Of a stretch of DNA of 64,000 nt, positions 30,459 to 38,353 are shown in pieces. This stretch comes from Streptomyces massasporeus (lineage in GTDB: Bacteria; Actinomycetota; Actinomycetes; Streptomycetales; Streptomycetaceae), in NCBI RefSeq assembly GCF_014648995.1, contig NZ_BMSE01000026.1, forward strand, positions 1 to 64,000, in the 5' to 3' direction. Numbering within the stretch: the stretch's first letter is position 1; each line of letters begins with the position of its first letter. The notes beneath the pieces were generated by a model that searched no databases, was not told the DNA's origin, and was given only the letters and a program-made list of their open reading frames with translations. The position numbers and the translations under genes are program-made.

Positions 30459-31426
30459 CGCCCGGCACCGAAACCGGCACCGGCTCTGCTGCGGCGACCG
30501 CGCCGCGCGGCGCGAAGATCCTGATCACCGGCGGCACCGGGCAGGTCGCCCGCCCGGTCGCCGAGGCGCTGGCCGAGCACAACGACGTGTGGTGCCTGGG
30601 CCGCTTTGCCGACGCAGGCGTCGAGCGCTCGCTGAACGGGCACGGCATCACCACCTGGCGGTGGGACATGGACGACCCGTCCGCGCACGCCCTCAAGCGG
30701 CTCCCGCAGGACTTCACGCACGTGCTCCACTCGGCGGTGCGCCGCGGCGAGGACGGCGACTTCAACGCCACCGCGGAGATCAACGCGGTCGCCACCGGCC
30801 GCCTGATGCAGCACTGCCGCACCGCCTCGTCGTTCCTGTACGTCTCCACCGGCGCCCTGTACAAGCGGCAGACCCTGGACCACCGGTACACCGAGGACGA
30901 CCCGGTCGACGGCGCCGCGGACTGGCTGCCCGCCTACCCGATGGGCAAGCTCGCCACCGAGGGCGCGGTGCGCGCCTTCGCGCAGGTCCTGGAGCTGCCC
31001 ACGACCATCGCACGGCTCAACATCGCCTACGGGCCCGGCACGTACGGCGGGGTCCCGATGCTCTACTTCACGCAGATGCTCGCCGGCGCCCCGATCGCCG
31101 TACCGCTGGAGGGCCAGAACTGGTGCTCGCTGCTGTACACCGACGACCTCGTCGCCCAGGTCCCGCACCTGTGGCGGGCCGCGTCGGTGCCGGCGACGCT
31201 GGTGAACTGGGGCGGTGACGAGCCGGTCGGCGTCACGGACTGCATCCGTCACATCGAGGCCCTGACCGGAGTAGCGGCCCGGCTGGTGCCGAGCGAAGTG
31301 ACGCGTGAGACCTATCAGTTCGATCCGACGCTGCGCCGCCGGCTGACCGGCCCCTGCCGGGTCGGCTGGCGGGACGGCATCGAGCGCACCCTGCGCGCCC
31401 TGCACCCCGACCGTTTCGGCGTCTGA
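30455..31426 (+). CDS. NAD-dependent epimerase/dehydratase-like protein
   Basis: 323 residues, extended SDR. Rossmann motif ILITGGTGQVARP near residue 27, catalytic Ser/Thr region FLYVSTGALY and YPMGK (Tyr-x-x-x-Lys) near 165. The fold covers reductases, epimerases and dehydratases, and nothing here fixes the substrate. Coupled by ATGA to the A-T-TE gene, so it may reduce the A-T-TE product. Confidence 0.82.
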   Translation: MTPGTETGTGSAAATAPRGAKILITGGTGQVARPVAEALAEHNDVWCLGRFADAGVERSLNGHGITTWRWDMDDPSAHALKRLPQDFTHVLHSAVRRGEDGDFNATAEINAVATGRLMQHCRTASSFLYVSTGALYKRQTLDHRYTEDDPVDGAADWLPAYPMGKLATEGAVRAFAQVLELPTTIARLNIAYGPGTYGGVPMLYFTQMLAGAPIAVPLEGQNWCSLLYTDDLVAQVPHLWRAASVPATLVNWGGDEPVGVTDCIRHIEALTGVAARLVPSEVTRETYQFDPTLRRRLTGPCRVGWRDGIERTLRALHPDRFGV

Positions 31427-31445
31427 CCGAGGGAGAGACGGCACG

Positions 31446-31889
31446 ATGACGACGGCACTGGCGACCGCGACGGAAGCGGCGACCGCGACGGACACGAGCG
31501 AGAACCTGCGGCTGATCCGGCAGGCCTACGAGGCGTTCCACGCCCGGGACGTGGGCGCGCTGCTGGCGACGCTGGACCCCGAGGTGGAGTGGGTGCACCC
31601 CGACGGGATGGCCGGGTACGACCTCGGCGGCACCAAGCGCGGTCACGCGGGCGTCCGGGCGTTCCTGGCCCATGTCCCCACCGTGCTCGGCGGAATGCGC
31701 CTGGAGCCACGGGAGTTCCTGGCGGACGGGGACCGGGTTGTGGTGTTCGGGGAGCGCGAGGTGACCTCGGCGCGCGGCCGCACCGCGCGGCTGTCCTTCG
31801 TCCACTCCTGGACGCTGCGCGGCGGCAGGGCGGTCCGCATGGAGGACATCTTCGACACGGTCGAGTTCCACCGGCTGATCGAGAGCTGA
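31446..31889 (+). CDS. SnoaL-like / nuclear transport factor 2-fold protein
   Basis: 147 residues: LIRQAYEAFHARDVGALLATLDPEVEWVHP is the SnoaL/NTF2-like opening, followed by a beta-rich half. Members act as cyclases, hydrolases, isomerases or simple binding proteins in natural-product clusters. Last gene before a strong hairpin (31911-31948), so the A-T-TE, SDR and SnoaL genes form one three-gene transcript. Confidence 0.8.
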   Translation: MTTALATATEAATATDTSENLRLIRQAYEAFHARDVGALLATLDPEVEWVHPDGMAGYDLGGTKRGHAGVRAFLAHVPTVLGGMRLEPREFLADGDRVVVFGEREVTSARGRTARLSFVHSWTLRGGRAVRMEDIFDTVEFHRLIES

Positions 31890-31910
31890 GAGCCGCCCGC
31901 AGCACGGCGC

Positions 31911-31948
31911 CGCGCCCTGTCTCCCCCCGCACGGGGAGACAGGGCGCG
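31911..31948. terminator. Strong hairpin terminator, probably bidirectional
   Basis: Perfect 16-bp stem: CGCGCCCTGTCTCCCC at 31911-31926 pairs with GGGGAGACAGGGCGCG at 31933-31948 around a 6-nt loop. No T tract follows, as is usual in Streptomyces. It closes the A-T-TE operon and could also end a short minus-strand transcript. Confidence 0.75.
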
Positions 31949-31952
31949 GCCG

Positions 31953-32343
31953 TTCACGGCGGAATCCCGACGGCTGCCTGGAGCCGCCCGCACGCCCACG
32001 ACGGCCGTGAGAACTCCGTCCAGTACTCCCGGTGCGAGGTGATGATGGACGGCAGCGCGGCCACGGCGGTACGGATGCCTCGGGTGCGGACGGCTCGGGT
32101 GCGGTTCTGCATGGTCTCCCCCATTGGTCCTCTGGTCTTCCTCGATCGGGTTCCCCGGTCGCTGTGCGCCCGGCGCGCGCCGCACCTCGGGGCCGTGATC
32201 CGCTTCACGCCGACAACCGGACAGGTCGGGGCCTTACAGGGCGTAAAGCGACCGAAGAATGGATATGGGCTATACGGCGAAACGCGGGGAGTGTCCGACG
32301 TGCCCGGATGCCGGGCGCAGCGGCTTCAGGAGGGGGAGCGCGC
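31953..32343. promoter_or_regulatory. Intergenic region ahead of the sulfur-gene operon
   Basis: About 390 nt between the hairpin and the PLP decarboxylase. Apart from the doubtful small minus-strand frame, no gene is seen. The segment 32240-32290 is relatively AT-rich (gcgtaaagcg, aatggatatgggctatacgg) and probably contains the promoter of the operon starting at 32344; a TATACG box at 32270-32275 is a possible -10, with no clear -35. Confidence 0.4.
31954..32112 (-). CDS. Possible small protein, 52 residues, unrecognised
   Basis: Minus-strand frame from ATG 32112 (GGGGGAG just upstream) to TGA beside the hairpin at 31911-31948. Composition: Arg-rich N-terminal half, then a Trp/Tyr/Phe-containing C-terminal part with one Cys (YWTEFSRPSW, then CGRL, ending VGIPP). 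Codon third positions are strongly G/C, but this is weak proof in such DNA. I do not recognise a family; it could equally be chance. It sits between the two plus-strand operons of the cluster. Confidence 0.28.
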   Translation of the reverse strand: MQNRTRAVRTRGIRTAVAALPSIITSHREYWTEFSRPSWACGRLQAAVGIPP

Positions 32344-33810
32344 ATGGACGGCCGGCCCTTATATCTCGAACCGCGGCTGGAGCCACGGCTGAGATCGCTC
32401 GTGGCGGCGCACGGCACGCTGCACTCGATCGTCGACGCACTCGGCTCACCCCTGCACGTCGTGGTGCCGGACCAGATCGCCGAGAACCTGGAGCGCTTCC
32501 GGTCGGTGTACCGGGCGCACCACCTGTCGGGGCAGGTCTTCTACGCCCACAAGGCCAACCGCTCCAGTGCGCTGCTGCGGCGGCTCGCGGCGACCGACGC
32601 GGGCGTGGACGTCGCGTCGCTGGGCGAGTTGCAGCACGCCCTGGGTGCCGGTTTCAGCGCCGACCGGATCACGGCCACCGGGCCGAAGAACCCCGAGTTC
32701 CTGTGGCTGGCGGCGCGCACGGGTGTCACGGTCAACGTCGACGGCGTCGCCGAGCTGGACCGGCTCGCCGCCCTGGTGCGCAAGCACGGGCTCGCCCCGG
32801 CGCGGGTGCTGCTGCGACTGTCGGGCTTCGAGACGTCGGGCGTGAAGGTGCTGAGCCGGCGCAGCCGTTTCGGTACGCCGGTACGGGAGTTGGAGCCGCT
32901 GCTGGAGGCGGTCGAGCGGCACGGTGACGCGGTCGATCCGACGGGGGTGGCCTTCCATCTGGACACGACGAGCGTCGCGGAAAAGGCGACGGCCCTCGAA
33001 GGGTGCCTGGCCGCCCTGGAGTTGTGCCGGAGCCGGGGTCTGCGGCCCCGGGCCGTGGACGTCGGCGGCGGGTTCGGCATCAGCTACCTCGCCGAGCGGG
33101 AGCAGTGGGAGGCGTACACGAGCGGGCTCACCGCGGCCGTCCTCGGCCGGCGTCCGCCCCTGACGTGGGGCGGGCACGGCTACGGGCTGCGCAACGAGTC
33201 CGGCACCCTGCGCGGCACGCTGGGCCTCTACCCCGCTCACCGCTCCGTCGCCGGCGCCGCCTACCTGGACGAGCTGCTGGCCCAGCCCGCCGGCTCGCTG
33301 GGCGGACGCCCGCTGGCCGCGCTGCTGCTGGAGCACCTGTACGACCTGCACACCGAGCCCGGCCGGGCCCTGCTGGACCAGTGCGGACTCACCCTGGCGC
33401 GGGTCCTGGAGGTCCGCGGCCCGGAACCCGGTGGGGAACTGCTCGTACGGCTGGCCGCGAAGGCGGACGACATCGCCCTGGAGGACCACGGAGTGCTGAT
33501 GGACCCGGTCGTCGTTCCCAGAAGCGGAGCCGGGGCGGGTGAGGGGCCCGTCGCCGTGCACCTCTTCGGCAGCCTCTGCCTGGAGACCGACCTCATCACC
33601 CGGCGCACGGTGTTCCTGCCGCGCCGCCCGGAAGCCGGTGACCTGCTCGCCTTCGCCAACACCGCGGGCTACGCCATGGACTTCCACGCCACGCGCGCCC
33701 AGCACCAGCCCGCCGCCCGCAAGGTCGCCGCCTGGCAGGACGGCGACGCGTGGCGCTGGTGCCTCGACGACCAGTTCTGGCCGATCACGCCCTCGGGGGG
33801 AGTCCAGTGA
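32344..33810 (+). CDS. Fold-type III PLP-dependent decarboxylase (DAP/ornithine decarboxylase-like)
   Basis: 488 residues. Alanine-racemase-like barrel with the PLP Lys in FYAHKANRSSALLRR near residue 80, DVASLGELQHAL, phosphate-binding VDVGGGFGISY near 240, and EPGRALLDQCG near 340. This is the diaminopimelate/ornithine decarboxylase group, which also includes SbnH-like enzymes acting on peptide or citryl amino acids. It overlaps the cysteine-synthase-like gene by GTGA. Decarboxylation of a cysteine-, diaminopropionate- or peptide-derived substrate is possible; the substrate cannot be read from the sequence. Confidence 0.85.
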   Translation: MDGRPLYLEPRLEPRLRSLVAAHGTLHSIVDALGSPLHVVVPDQIAENLERFRSVYRAHHLSGQVFYAHKANRSSALLRRLAATDAGVDVASLGELQHALGAGFSADRITATGPKNPEFLWLAARTGVTVNVDGVAELDRLAALVRKHGLAPARVLLRLSGFETSGVKVLSRRSRFGTPVRELEPLLEAVERHGDAVDPTGVAFHLDTTSVAEKATALEGCLAALELCRSRGLRPRAVDVGGGFGISYLAEREQWEAYTSGLTAAVLGRRPPLTWGGHGYGLRNESGTLRGTLGLYPAHRSVAGAAYLDELLAQPAGSLGGRPLAALLLEHLYDLHTEPGRALLDQCGLTLARVLEVRGPEPGGELLVRLAAKADDIALEDHGVLMDPVVVPRSGAGAGEGPVAVHLFGSLCLETDLITRRTVFLPRRPEAGDLLAFANTAGYAMDFHATRAQHQPAARKVAAWQDGDAWRWCLDDQFWPITPSGGVQ

Positions 33811-35126
33811 GGTACGACAGCATCACCGAGGCGATAGGCAACACCCCGCTGGTGCGGATCGACCCGGCCGTGCACGGCCTGCGGAACATCGACCTGTACG
33901 CCAAGCTGGAGATGCTCAACCCGTTCGGCTCGGTCAAGGACCGGGCCTCCTGGAGCATGGCGCGGCCCCTGCTGGACGAGGCGGTCGAGCACGGCAGCCA
34001 GGTGGTGGAGTTGTCCAGCGGCAACACGGCCAAGGCCCTCGCGGTCATCGCGGGCATGCACGGCCTGGGCTTCAAGAGCGTCACCAACCGGATGCGAGTC
34101 CCGGAGATCAAGGATCTCCTGCTGCTGCTCGGCGCGGAGATCGAGGAGTTGCCGGGGCAGAGCGAGTGTCTGGACCCGACCGCCACGGACGATCCGCTGA
34201 CCCTGTTCCACCGGACGCTGTCGGCCTCCGGCAGTGCCTATCTGCACACCGACCAGTACTTCAACCCGCGCAACACCGAGGCCCATCTCACCGGCACCGG
34301 GCCGGAGATCGTCAAGGACCTGGACGGCCGGGTCCCGGACTGGTTCGTCGCCTGCGTGGGCACCGCCGGTTCCTCCACGGGTGTCGCCCGCGCCCTGCGC
34401 GAGGAGGACCCGTCCGTGCGGGTGCTCGGGCTGGTCGGGGCCAAGTCCGACTTCATCCCGGGGATCCGCACCATCGACGAGGTGCAGGAGGTCGGCCTGT
34501 TCGATCCGGAGACGTACGACTCGGTGGAGTCGGTGAGCGCCGACGAGGCGATCGAGGGCATGCTCACCCTGAACCGCCGCTGCGGCATCCTCGGCGGCCC
34601 CACCGGAGGGGCGGCCTACTTCGGAGCGATCCGCCATCTGCGCTCTGCGGACGAGGAGTTGACCGAGCGCCGGACTGCGGTGTTCATCGTCTGCGACCGC
34701 GTGGAGAGCTATCTGAGCTACGTCCGGCAGCGGCGCCCCGATCTGCTGGGCCGGCCGGCCCGGAAGAACTCGCCGGCCGACCTGTCGGACGCCGAGGTCG
34801 GCGCGGCGCCGTCGATCGGCGTGGCCGACGCCCGGCGCTGGATCGACTCCGACCGGCCGCTCGTGGTCGACCTGCGCAGCCCGTTCGCGTACGCGGCGCT
34901 GCACATCGACGGGTCGGTCAACATCGTCGACGAGCTGTTCGCCGAACTCCTGCGGGGCGGGCTGCCGTTCAGCCGGCGTCAACCGGTGCTGCTGGCCTGC
35001 CCGGTCGGTGAGCAGTCCGCGCGGTACGCGGCGCTGCTGACCCGGATGGGCCACCCGGACGTGCGCAGCCTGGCGGGCGGCATCATCGCCTGGCGGGACG
35101 CGGGCGCCCCCCTGGTGCGGGACTGA
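33807..35126 (+). CDS. Cysteine synthase-like PLP enzyme fused to a C-terminal rhodanese domain
   Basis: 439 residues. The N-terminal ~320 residues are a CysK/CysM/SbnA-type beta-family PLP enzyme: IGNTPLVRI, PLP Lys in NPFGSVKDRAS near residue 42, SSGNTAKALA, and GTAGSSTG phosphate loop. The last ~110 residues are a rhodanese domain (VVDLRSPFAYAALHIDGSVN; active loop LACPVGEQSARYA with its Cys). Rhodaneses carry sulfane sulfur as a persulfide. The fusion suggests that the PLP half uses, or delivers, enzyme-bound persulfide sulfur. GTG 33807 overlaps the upstream stop. An alternative is a diaminopropionate-forming SbnA-like activity. Confidence 0.87.
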   Translation: MRYDSITEAIGNTPLVRIDPAVHGLRNIDLYAKLEMLNPFGSVKDRASWSMARPLLDEAVEHGSQVVELSSGNTAKALAVIAGMHGLGFKSVTNRMRVPEIKDLLLLLGAEIEELPGQSECLDPTATDDPLTLFHRTLSASGSAYLHTDQYFNPRNTEAHLTGTGPEIVKDLDGRVPDWFVACVGTAGSSTGVARALREEDPSVRVLGLVGAKSDFIPGIRTIDEVQEVGLFDPETYDSVESVSADEAIEGMLTLNRRCGILGGPTGGAAYFGAIRHLRSADEELTERRTAVFIVCDRVESYLSYVRQRRPDLLGRPARKNSPADLSDAEVGAAPSIGVADARRWIDSDRPLVVDLRSPFAYAALHIDGSVNIVDELFAELLRGGLPFSRRQPVLLACPVGEQSARYAALLTRMGHPDVRSLAGGIIAWRDAGAPLVRD

Positions 35127-35131
35127 CCGGC

Positions 35132-36328
35132 ATGACCGCGCCGATCACCCGCGAGGATCTGCGCCCGTGGCAGCGGGCGCTGCGCGAAGAGTTCCCCATC
35201 GTCACCGGGCACCCCGAGCTGGCCTATCTGGACAGTGCGGCCACGGCGCAGAAGCCGCGGGCCGTGCTGGACACGGTGCAGAGGTATCTGACCACGTCCA
35301 ACGCCAACGCCGCGCGCGGCACCTACACCTGGGCCAACCGGACGACGGAGCTGGTGGAGCGCACCCGCGAGCGCGTCGCCCGGTTCCTCGGGGACTCCCG
35401 GCCGGAGCGCTCCGCCGTCCACTTCACGAGCGGCACCACCGAGGGGCTGCGGACCGTCGCCCGCGACTGGCTGCCGGGATTCCTGCGCGACGGCGACGAG
35501 ATCGTCGTGCCGGACGCCGACCACCAGGCCAACATCGTGCCCTGGCTGGAGGCCAGGGAGTCGCTCGCGCGCGAGGGCGTGCACGTCCGGGTGGTGCCGA
35601 TGCCGTACCAGAGCGGCTCCGGGGACTACGACCACCGGGCGCTGGCCGAACGGGCGGGCCCGCGCACGCGGTTCGTGGCCACCACCCATGTGCACCACGT
35701 GTACGGCGGCGACATGAACGTGCGGCGCATCCGCGAGGCCGTCGGCCCCGACGCGGTCATCTGCCTGGACGCCGCGCAGAGCGTGGGGCATCTGCCGCTG
35801 TCCGTGGCCGAGTTGGACGTGGACTTCGTTGTGTTCTCCGGGCACAAGGCGCTGGCCCTGCCCGGTTCCGGGGCGGTGTGGGCCCGGCAGGCACGCGGGC
35901 CCGTCTTCATGCCCGGCGGCTGGAGCGGCACCCCGAACACCGTGGGCATCGCCTCGCTCGAAGCGGCCCTGGACTGGCTGGACGCGGCCGGTGTCGACCG
36001 GATCGAGCGCTGGACGGCCGATCTGGCGGCCCGGCTCACCGAGGGGCTGCGCCGGCTGGACGCCTACGAGGTCCTCGGCTGCCCGCTCAGTCTGGCCGCC
36101 GACTCGGACGTACAGCGGCGGCAGGGCATCGTGACCCTGCGGCACCGTGCCATCGACTCGGGCGACCTGGGATTCATCCTGTTCAGCCACGGTTTCATGG
36201 TCCGTTCCGACCATCACTGCCAGGGCGACGCGGGCGAGAAGACCGGTTCGGTGCGGGTGAGTCTGCATGTGTACAACACGGGTGAGGAGATCGACCGGCT
36301 GTTGTCCGTTCTCGCCTCACTCCAGTGA
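35132..36328 (+). CDS. SufS-type cysteine desulfurase
   Basis: 398 residues, class V aminotransferase fold. AYLDSAATAQKP near residue 30, HQANIVPWLE, PLP Lys in FSGHKALALPGSG near 240, and the persulfide-forming Cys in RSDHHCQGD near 362, in the SufS type II position (RxGHHC). It should strip sulfur from L-cysteine to give a protein persulfide. Encoded 5 nt after the rhodanese fusion, its natural acceptor; no SufU or IscU scaffold gene is nearby, which argues against a general Fe-S role. Confidence 0.88.
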   Translation: MTAPITREDLRPWQRALREEFPIVTGHPELAYLDSAATAQKPRAVLDTVQRYLTTSNANAARGTYTWANRTTELVERTRERVARFLGDSRPERSAVHFTSGTTEGLRTVARDWLPGFLRDGDEIVVPDADHQANIVPWLEARESLAREGVHVRVVPMPYQSGSGDYDHRALAERAGPRTRFVATTHVHHVYGGDMNVRRIREAVGPDAVICLDAAQSVGHLPLSVAELDVDFVVFSGHKALALPGSGAVWARQARGPVFMPGGWSGTPNTVGIASLEAALDWLDAAGVDRIERWTADLAARLTEGLRRLDAYEVLGCPLSLAADSDVQRRQGIVTLRHRAIDSGDLGFILFSHGFMVRSDHHCQGDAGEKTGSVRVSLHVYNTGEEIDRLLSVLASLQ

Positions 36329-36442
36329 CATCACCCGGCCAGGTGCCGAGCGATGGGCCCGTTAGGCGTAATGGGAACCGTTTCCACCTGTAGGCTCGGG
36401 CCGGCAGGAGTCAGGTGCGAGACGGCGAGGTGGCGCGACCGG

Positions 36443-37207
36443 ATGGGGCTGAGTCTGGCGACGGCGGAGCGATGGGTGGAGCGCTGGGAGCTCCAGCAAC
36501 AGCGGTACGCCGTCGACCGCGAGGAGCGGTTCACGGTGATCGCCGACGTCGTCGAGCACGTCACGGCGGGGCGCGCGGCCCCGCCCCTCGTCGTGGACCT
36601 GGGCTGCGGTCCCGGCTCCCTCGCGGCCCGGCTGGTCCGGCGGCTGCCGGAGGCCGAGGTCGTGGCCGTGGACCGGGACCCCGTCCTGCTGGAACTGGGC
36701 CGCACCCACCACCCGGACGCGGCCCGCTACGTCGACGCCGAGATCGGCGCGCCCGGCTGGACGTGGGCGCTGGACCTGGACCGGCCCCTGGACGCGGCGG
36801 TCTCCACGACGGCCCTGCACTACCTCGACCGCGACACCCTGCTCGCCACCTACCGGCAGCTCGCCACGCTGATGCGCCCCGGGGGCGTCCTCGTCAACGG
36901 CGACCACCTCCCCCAGGGCGAGACGGGCCCGGCCGGGATCGCGGCCCACGTCGGGCGGTGCCGGGCCGACCGGCAGCGCGTGTTCGCCCACGAGGACTGG
37001 GGCTCCTGGTGGGCCGCCGTCGGCGAGGACCCGGAGCTGGCCGACCTCCTCGCGGAGCGCCGACGGCGTGAGGCCCTCCTCGGCACCGGCCGCCCCGCCG
37101 AACTCCCCCTCTGCGCCCATCTGGAGCTGCTCCGGCAGGCGGGCTTCGACACGGCCGGACCGGTGTGGCAGTACGGCGACAGCTGCGTGGTCGTGGCGGT
37201 GCGCTGA
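36443..37207 (+). CDS. SAM-dependent class I methyltransferase
   Basis: 254 residues from ATG 36443. Motif I VVDLGCGPGSLAARL near residue 48, acidic VVAVDRD after strand 2, and a motif-IV-like AAVSTTALHYL. Ordinary small-molecule methyltransferase fold. It lies 114 nt beyond the desulfurase, so it may be the last cluster gene or the first gene outside it. Upstream in-frame starts exist, but the extra sequence is poorly protein-like. Confidence 0.78.
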   Translation: MGLSLATAERWVERWELQQQRYAVDREERFTVIADVVEHVTAGRAAPPLVVDLGCGPGSLAARLVRRLPEAEVVAVDRDPVLLELGRTHHPDAARYVDAEIGAPGWTWALDLDRPLDAAVSTTALHYLDRDTLLATYRQLATLMRPGGVLVNGDHLPQGETGPAGIAAHVGRCRADRQRVFAHEDWGSWWAAVGEDPELADLLAERRRREALLGTGRPAELPLCAHLELLRQAGFDTAGPVWQYGDSCVVVAVR

Positions 37208-37368
37208 GCCGCGTCCGCACCGTCCCGCGCGTCACCCGGGCGGCCTGCGCCGGATGGCGGGCAGGGGCTGACATTCCGACCATGCATGCAGATGTCGCCT
37301 TATGGTGATGTCGACGGCCGCCCCCGGCGGAAGCGCCCCGAGCGGCACCCCCCACGCGAGGAGCACCC

Positions 37369-37668
37369 ATGACCACCGCCGAGCACACCACCCACGAGAA
37401 CCACGCGCACGCCCACGGCGACGACTGCGGCCACCTCGCCTTCACCCACGGCGACCACACCGACTACGCCCACGACGGCCACATCCACCGGATGCACGAC
37501 GGCCACGCCGACGAGTGCGCGGACGGCCGCCACACGGTGCACCGGAACCACGACCACGAGCACGGCGACGACTGCGGCCACCTGGCCGTACGGCACGGTG
37601 ACCACACGGACTACGTGCACGACGGCCACCGCCACGCCGCCCACGAGGGTCACTGGGACGACCACTGA
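37369..37668 (+). CDS. Histidine-rich metal-binding protein
   Basis: 99 residues, roughly 30% His with many Asp, no membrane segment. Two related halves carry HxHGDDCGHLA and HGDHTDYxHDGH repeats. Such proteins chelate Ni(II) or Zn(II). GAGGAG precedes the ATG. It faces the nickel-type ABC transporter operon (37700-42796) across a short hairpin, which favours a nickel-storage or buffering role. No Nur box like that at 42831 was found ahead of it. Confidence 0.85.
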   Translation: MTTAEHTTHENHAHAHGDDCGHLAFTHGDHTDYAHDGHIHRMHDGHADECADGRHTVHRNHDHEHGDDCGHLAVRHGDHTDYVHDGHRHAAHEGHWDDH

Positions 37669-37678
37669 CGCAGCTCGT

Positions 37679-37695
37679 GCCGGACGCCGTCCGGC
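37679..37695. terminator. Short bidirectional hairpin between convergent genes
   Basis: GCCGGAC-GCC-GTCCGGC: a 7-bp perfect stem with a 3-nt loop between the stops of the His-rich protein (37668) and the ABC ATPase (37700). Confidence 0.55.
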
Positions 37696-37699
37696 CTGC

Positions 37700-38353
37700 T
37701 CAGGCCAGGACGTCCCAGTGGACGGTGCGGTCGCACCAGCGCTCCAGCAGGGTGCGGTCGTGGCCGACGGCCAGCAGGGCGGCTCCGGTCGAGGCCCGGT
37801 AGCTCTCGACGGCCGCGACCAGGGCGGCCGCGGTGGAGGCGTCGAGCATCGCGGTCATCTCGTCGCACACCAGCAGGCGTGGGCGCAGCACCAGAGCCCG
37901 GGCGAGGCAGGCGCGTTGCAGCTGGCCGTCGCTGACCTCGTGCGGCCGCCTGGTGAGCAGGTCGGGGGTGAGGCCGACGATGGGGGCCAACTCGGCTGTC
38001 CGGTCGTCGGCTTCCCTGCCGCGGCCGGTGGCCCGCAGGGGCTCGGCGATCAGGTCGGTGAGCGGCAGCCGGGGGTCCGCGGAGAGCCTGGCCTGCTGGA
38101 AGACGACCCCGAAGGCGGTGCGCAGGGCGCGTGGGGCGCGGTGCCGCCAGTGCCGTACGGGCTCGCCGTCGAGGAGCAGGGTGCCGGAGTCGGGGCGGTG
38201 CAGCAGGGCCGCGACCCGCGCGAGGGTGGACTTGCCGCAGCCGCTCGGACCGAGCAGGCCGACGGACTCGCCCGCGGCGACGGTGAGGGAGACGTCCCGG
38301 ACCACCGGCGCGTTCCTGGTGTATCCGGCGGTGATGGAGCGCAGTTCAAGCAC
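37700..38353 (-). CDS. Nickel/peptide ABC transporter ATP-binding protein (NikE/DppF-like)
   Basis: 217 residues. Walker A GPSGCGKST near residue 35, Q-loop FQQARLS, signature VSDGQLQRA (Asp replaces the usual second Gly of LSGGQ), Walker B LLVCDEMTAML and the switch His in VGHD. Short relative to DppF, lacking the C-terminal oligopeptide extension. GTG 38353 follows GGAGG. Last gene of the operon; overlaps the preceding ATPase gene by 8 nt. Confidence 0.87.
   Translation of the reverse strand: MLELRSITAGYTRNAPVVRDVSLTVAAGESVGLLGPSGCGKSTLARVAALLHRPDSGTLLLDGEPVRHWRHRAPRALRTAFGVVFQQARLSADPRLPLTDLIAEPLRATGRGREADDRTAELAPIVGLTPDLLTRRPHEVSDGQLQRACLARALVLRPRLLVCDEMTAMLDASTAAALVAAVESYRASTGAALLAVGHDRTLLERWCDRTVHWDVLA

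Noticed and set aside
37281..37300. Zur or Nur box ahead of the His-rich protein
   Set aside because: A catgcatg palindrome is present, but it matches neither consensus.
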